A DNA stretch of 64,000 nt from Victivallis sp. Marseille-Q1083 (GTDB taxonomy: Bacteria > Verrucomicrobiota > Lentisphaeria > Victivallales > Victivallaceae), in contig NZ_CAHJXL010000001.1 of the NCBI RefSeq assembly GCF_903645315.1, positions 620,001-684,000 of the forward strand. Reading direction: 5' to 3'. Every line of letters starts with the position of its first letter. Position 1 is the first letter of the stretch. The notes beneath the pieces are model-generated. The model saw nothing but the letters and a program-made list of their open reading frames with translations, made no database searches and was not told the DNA's origin. Below are positions 60,371 through 64,000 of this stretch, one piece after another. A program made the translations under genes and the position numbers.

Positions 60371-61579
60371 ATGAAAGCCTGTTTCATGGGCTTGGGTTAC
60401 ATCGGTTTGCCGACAGCGATCATCGCGGCGAAACACGGTGTGGACGTAATTGGAGTGGATATCAATCCGCAAGTGGTGGAATTGACCAACCAGGGCATCA
60501 TTCATATTGTCGAGCCCGGTTTGCAGGAATTGTGCCGGGAAGTGGTGAAAGCCGGGAAGCTGAAAGCAGCGACGGCGCCGGAAATCAGTGATGCCTATTT
60601 CATCGTGGTGCCGACGCCATTCAAGGGCAACCATGAACCGGATATATCCTATGTCGAAAACGCCACCCGCATGGTGCTGCCGCTGCTGAAAGCAGGCGAT
60701 TTGTTCGTCATCGAATCGACTTCTCCGGTCGGGACGACCGACAAGATGCGCAACCTGATTTTTTCGGAACGTCCGGAGTTGGAGGCTCGAATCCATATCG
60801 CCTATTGTCCGGAACGGGTCCTGCCCGGCAACGTCATCTATGAGCTGGTGCACAACGACCGGGTGATCGGCGGCGTCAATCCGGAATCGACCGAAAAGGC
60901 GATTGAATTTTATGCGCAATTCGTCCAGGGCAAACTGCACCGGACCAATGCCAAAACTGCCGAAATGTGCAAATTGACGGAAAACTCCTCGCGCGATGTG
61001 CAAATCGCCTTCGCCAATGAATTGTCGCTGATCTGCGATAAGGCCGGCATCAACGTCTGGGAATTGATCGAACTGGCCAACAAACATCCGCGCGTCAATA
61101 TTCTGCAGCCCGGTTGCGGCGTCGGCGGTCACTGTATTGCGGTCGATCCCTATTTTCTGACGGCGGAATTTCCGATTGAGTCGCAACTGATCGCCAAGGC
61201 ACGGGAGTTGAACAATTACAAGGCATTCTGGTGCGCCGAAAAAGTTCACAATGAAATGTTGAAATTCGAATTGAAATACGACCGTCCGCCGGTGGTGGCG
61301 ATGATGGGGCTGGCCTTTAAGCCGAACATCGACGATTTGCGGGAAGCCCCGGCCAAATATATCACCACCAAAGTGATGCAGGGCTGCAATAACGCGGAGC
61401 TGTTGATCGTCGAACCGAACGTGGCTGAACATAAGGTGTTCAAATTAACCGACTACCGTGAAGCATTCGAACGGGCGGATATCGTCGTCTACCTGGTGGC
61501 GCACAACGAATTCAAGAGCCTGCCGCCCACCGCGGAAGACAAAGTAATTTTGGATTTCTGCGGAGTGTTCAAAAAATAA
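60371..61579 (+). CDS. wecC: UDP-N-acetyl-D-mannosamine dehydrogenase
   Basis: 402 residues, AGGGG upstream of the ATG. NAD-binding [10 protein letters not shown] at the N-terminus, [26 protein letters not shown] and the catalytic-Cys region [18 protein letters not shown] mark the nucleotide-sugar dehydrogenase family; [10 protein letters not shown] and [18 protein letters not shown] favour the UDP-ManNAc branch. It oxidises UDP-ManNAc to UDP-ManNAcA in two NAD-dependent steps. The adjacent wecB supplies its substrate, which supports the assignment. Confidence 0.95.
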   Translation: MKACFMGLGYIGLPTAIIAAKHGVDVIGVDINPQVVELTNQGIIHIVEPGLQELCREVVKAGKLKAATAPEISDAYFIVVPTPFKGNHEPDISYVENATRMVLPLLKAGDLFVIESTSPVGTTDKMRNLIFSERPELEARIHIAYCPERVLPGNVIYELVHNDRVIGGVNPESTEKAIEFYAQFVQGKLHRTNAKTAEMCKLTENSSRDVQIAFANELSLICDKAGINVWELIELANKHPRVNILQPGCGVGGHCIAVDPYFLTAEFPIESQLIAKARELNNYKAFWCAEKVHNEMLKFELKYDRPPVVAMMGLAFKPNIDDLREAPAKYITTKVMQGCNNAELLIVEPNVAEHKVFKLTDYREAFERADIVVYLVAHNEFKSLPPTAEDKVILDFCGVFKK

Positions 61580-61580
61580 G

Positions 61581-62738
61581 ATGAAAAAGGTGATGCTGGT
61601 CTTCGGAACGCGCCCCGAAGCGATCAAAATGGCGCCGCTGGTCAAAGCTTTTCAGGAAAGGCCGAAACAATTTGAAACGGTCGTCTGTGTCACCGGCCAG
61701 CACCGCGAGATGCTGGATCAGGTGTTGCATCTGTTCGAAATCACGCCGGATTATGATTTGAACATCATGAAATCCGGCCAGGATCTGTACGATGTCACCA
61801 GCCGGGTGCTGCTCGGAATGCGCGAGGTGCTGTTACAGGCCAAACCGGATGTGGTGCTGGTGCACGGCGATACGACGACTTCGACGGCGGCGGCTCTGGC
61901 GGCGTTTTACCAGCGGATTCCGGTGGGACATGTGGAAGCCGGTTTGCGGACCCACAACATCTACAGTCCATGGCCGGAAGAGATGAATCGTCAGTTGACC
62001 GGGCGGATCGCCGGCTATCACTTTGCGCCGACGCCGCTGAGCAAGCAGAATCTGCTGGCCGAAGGCGTAACGGATGAAAAGATTTTCGTCACCGGCAATA
62101 CGGTGATCGACGCGCTGCATTGGGTGACGAACAAGTTGAATCAATCGAAAGAGATGCAGACCGGCTTGTCAGGGGTGTTGCGGCAGGCCGGTTATGACGT
62201 CAACCGGCTGACGGCCGGCAAACGGCTGGTACTGATCACCGGTCACCGGCGTGAGAATTTCGGCAATGGCTTCATCGTGATGTGTTCGGCAATCAAACTG
62301 TTGAATCAACTGTACCCGGAGGTCGATTTCGTCTATCCGATGCACCTGAATCCAAATGTGCGCCAGCCGATTCATGAAGTATTCGGCAAGGAGCCGCCGG
62401 CAAATATGTTCTTCATCGAGCCGCTGGATTATCTGCCGTTCGTCTACCTGATGGAAAAAAGTTTTCTGGTACTGACCGATTCCGGCGGCATTCAGGAAGA
62501 AGCGCCGGGCCTGGGCAAACCGGTTCTGGTAATGCGCGACACCACCGAGCGTCCGGAAGCATTGGAAGCCGGGACGGTGAAGCTGGTCGGCACCGATTTC
62601 GATAAAATCGTCAGTGAAGTATCGCGTCTTCTGAATGAGCCGGATTACTACCGAAGCATGAGCCAGGCCGTCAATCCCTACGGCGACGGCTTGGCTTGCG
62701 GAAGAATTGCTGAAATTTTGAGTAACAAAACCGAGTAA
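61581..62738 (+). CDS. wecB: UDP-N-acetylglucosamine 2-epimerase
   Basis: 385 residues, starting one base after the wecC stop, so the two are coupled. Family segments: [85 protein letters not shown] and [20 protein letters not shown]. It interconverts UDP-GlcNAc and UDP-ManNAc in the cytoplasm. With wecC it gives UDP-ManNAcA, a common precursor of enterobacterial common antigen-like and capsular polymers. Confidence 0.96.
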   Translation: MKKVMLVFGTRPEAIKMAPLVKAFQERPKQFETVVCVTGQHREMLDQVLHLFEITPDYDLNIMKSGQDLYDVTSRVLLGMREVLLQAKPDVVLVHGDTTTSTAAALAAFYQRIPVGHVEAGLRTHNIYSPWPEEMNRQLTGRIAGYHFAPTPLSKQNLLAEGVTDEKIFVTGNTVIDALHWVTNKLNQSKEMQTGLSGVLRQAGYDVNRLTAGKRLVLITGHRRENFGNGFIVMCSAIKLLNQLYPEVDFVYPMHLNPNVRQPIHEVFGKEPPANMFFIEPLDYLPFVYLMEKSFLVLTDSGGIQEEAPGLGKPVLVMRDTTERPEALEAGTVKLVGTDFDKIVSEVSRLLNEPDYYRSMSQAVNPYGDGLACGRIAEILSNKTE

Positions 62739-62747
62739 AAATTATTC

Positions 62748-64000
62748 ATGTCTTTTCAATCAATAGATTGGCTTGCCTTTTTACCTGGACCGTGTCAAAA
62801 GATAATTGGACGGATTCACGCATCAAATTACGGAAAAAGAATTTCTGTAGGCGCGTTCTGGTCATTTTCCGGCTCGGCAATTCAGCGTTTGCTATTACTG
62901 GTGTCAAGTATCTTCTGCGCCCAAATCCTTGGAAAAAATGCCTATGGCGAACTTGGCATGATTCGTTCCACGATTAACATGTTCGTCGTTCTCGGTGCTA
63001 TGGGGTTGGGCATGACTGCCGCAAAATACATTTCCGAATATCGCGACAAACGCAAAGATCGGGCGGCGGTTATTTATCTGTTGACCAATTTATTTGGAGG
63101 CTCGACGGGCCTTATTGCAACGTCTGCGGTCATTCTTTTGGCTCCGGCGATTGCCGACATGATGAATGCGCCCGAGTTAATCGGCGGCATTCGATGGGGC
63201 GGAGTTCTCCTGCTGTTCAGCATCATAAATGGAATCCAAACCGGCACACTGTCCGGTTTCGAAGACTTTAAAGCGATCGCGATCAATTCGGTATGGGCTG
63301 GCATTTCAGAGTTCATTTGCATTTTAATTGGAGCTTATTATTGGGGTGTCATTGGTGCAATCTTGGGATACGGGATCGGTTTTCTGGTATTGACTGTTAC
63401 GAATTCCCTGGCAATCAAACAAAATTTAAAAAAGAATGCGATTATCCCGGATATTCATCAGTTGAAAGCAGAGGATTTTAACGTTATCTGGAAATTCAGT
63501 ATTCCGGCGATGCTTTCCAGTTTGATGGTGATTCCGGTATTCTGGTATGTCAAAACTCTGTTGGTACAGCAGGACGGTTTTGGTGCCTTGGCAATTTTTG
63601 ATGCTGCCGATCAATGGAAGATGATTATTCTTTTTATTCCGGGAGCGGTAGCCAGAATTGTTCTGCCGATCTTATCGAACATTCACGGTGGTGGAGAACA
63701 TCGGACTTATATCAAGGTTTTATTGCTGAATATTGCAATCAATGCTGCAATCACTCTGTTTATGACATTATTGGTGATCATCGGGGGCAAATATATCATG
63801 TTGCTCTATGGAAAAGGTTTCAATGAAACTACGCCATTGGTCCTGTTGGCTGTTTCAACGCTGTTTACTTCCATTGCGACAGTCGTTGGGGCTGCAATTG
63901 CCAGCCGGGCAAAAATGTGGATTGGATTAGGGTTCAATTTATTTTGGGGAATTATGACGGTTGCTTTTTCCTACTATTTTCTGCGTCAAGGCTATGGAGC
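62748..64000 (+). CDS. Polysaccharide flippase (Wzx-like), partial
   Basis: Open from ATG 62748 (MSFQSIDWLAFLPGPCQKII) to the right edge, 417 codons so far. Hydrophobic helices are regularly spaced; ISVGAFWSFSGSAIQRLLLL and QILGKNAYGELGMIRSTINM are typical of the N-terminus of O-antigen/teichoic flippases (MVF/PST superfamily), as is AGISEFICILIGAYYWGVIG. It should move lipid-linked repeat units across the inner membrane. It follows wecB by nine bases and lowers the GC content again, so the locus continues beyond the window. Confidence 0.88.
   Translation, partial: MSFQSIDWLAFLPGPCQKIIGRIHASNYGKRISVGAFWSFSGSAIQRLLLLVSSIFCAQILGKNAYGELGMIRSTINMFVVLGAMGLGMTAAKYISEYRDKRKDRAAVIYLLTNLFGGSTGLIATSAVILLAPAIADMMNAPELIGGIRWGGVLLLFSIINGIQTGTLSGFEDFKAIAINSVWAGISEFICILIGAYYWGVIGAILGYGIGFLVLTVTNSLAIKQNLKKNAIIPDIHQLKAEDFNVIWKFSIPAMLSSLMVIPVFWYVKTLLVQQDGFGALAIFDAADQWKMIILFIPGAVARIVLPILSNIHGGGEHRTYIKVLLLNIAINAAITLFMTLLVIIGGKYIMLLYGKGFNETTPLVLLAVSTLFTSIATVVGAAIASRAKMWIGLGFNLFWGIMTVAFSYYFLRQGYG

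Overview
The window (about 58% GC, no rRNA or tRNA seen) looks like a chromosome segment of a Lentisphaerae/Victivallaceae-type anaerobe. The reasons are three pseudopilins with the N-terminal [28 protein letters not shown] signature region and a C-terminal H-X9-DG motif, each next to a secreted carbohydrate-active protein and a LacI or AraC/XylR regulator; fermentation genes (AdhE and a glycyl radical enzyme); Gram-negative envelope genes (partial arn set); and group II introns placed after terminators. The taxonomic assignment is inference from gene content.

Layout. 1-3.3 kb: a C45-type peptidase (cut by the edge), an alpha/beta hydrolase and a small helical protein, all on the minus strand. 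3.3-5.2 kb: group II intron copy 1, placed just after the adhE terminator. 5.3-7.9 kb: adhE. 8.2-14.8 kb: cassette 1 (glycoside-hydrolase-like protein, pseudopilin, a transposase, LacI regulator). 15.1-19.2 kb: a glycyl radical enzyme between two AraC regulators. 19.5-23 kb: the housekeeping run rarA, 5-formyl-THF cyclo-ligase and RNase Y. 23.5-26.8 kb: two unknown small ORFs, a radical SAM DNA-repair-type protein and an aquaporin. 26.8-28.7 kb: group II intron copy 2, identical in its encoded protein, after the terminator of a 28-residue protein gene. 29-34.2 kb: a deoxyribosyltransferase-like gene and arnA-arnT-arnD. 34.2-40.9 kb: cassette 2 (LacI, pseudopilin, GH20-like) and two phosphoesterases. 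41-48.4 kb: a DUF4434 protein and cassette 3 (XylR-type regulator, DUF4091 protein, pseudopilin). Here a 1.67-kb insert is bracketed by a 163-bp duplication of the regulator's 5' end. 48.7-53.7 kb: chagasin-type inhibitor, acetyltransferase, ZIP transporter, feoB and a DtxR-FeoA regulator. 54.0-56.7 kb: a tandem hairpin RNA leading into a GntR regulator, then a MATE transporter. 56.8-57.6 kb: an inverted repeat and debris. 57.6-64 kb: a lower-GC surface-polysaccharide locus (promoter, GCAA microsatellite, leader hairpin, NusG-like antiterminator, epimerase-like protein, wecC, wecB, flippase cut by the edge).

The most unusual item is 54075-54302: seven consecutive RNA hairpins with different stems, six showing GAGGAG in the loop. 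They follow a strong sigma-70-type promoter and precede a GntR/FCD regulator. The pattern (variable but perfectly paired stems, constant GGA-containing loops) resembles CsrB/RsmZ-type protein-sponge RNAs or a Shine-Dalgarno mimic. I do not recognise it as a described family. Second are the (GCAA)13 tract in the leader of the polysaccharide operon and the duplication-flanked insert with phage-tail-like and DUF4160/DUF2442 genes.
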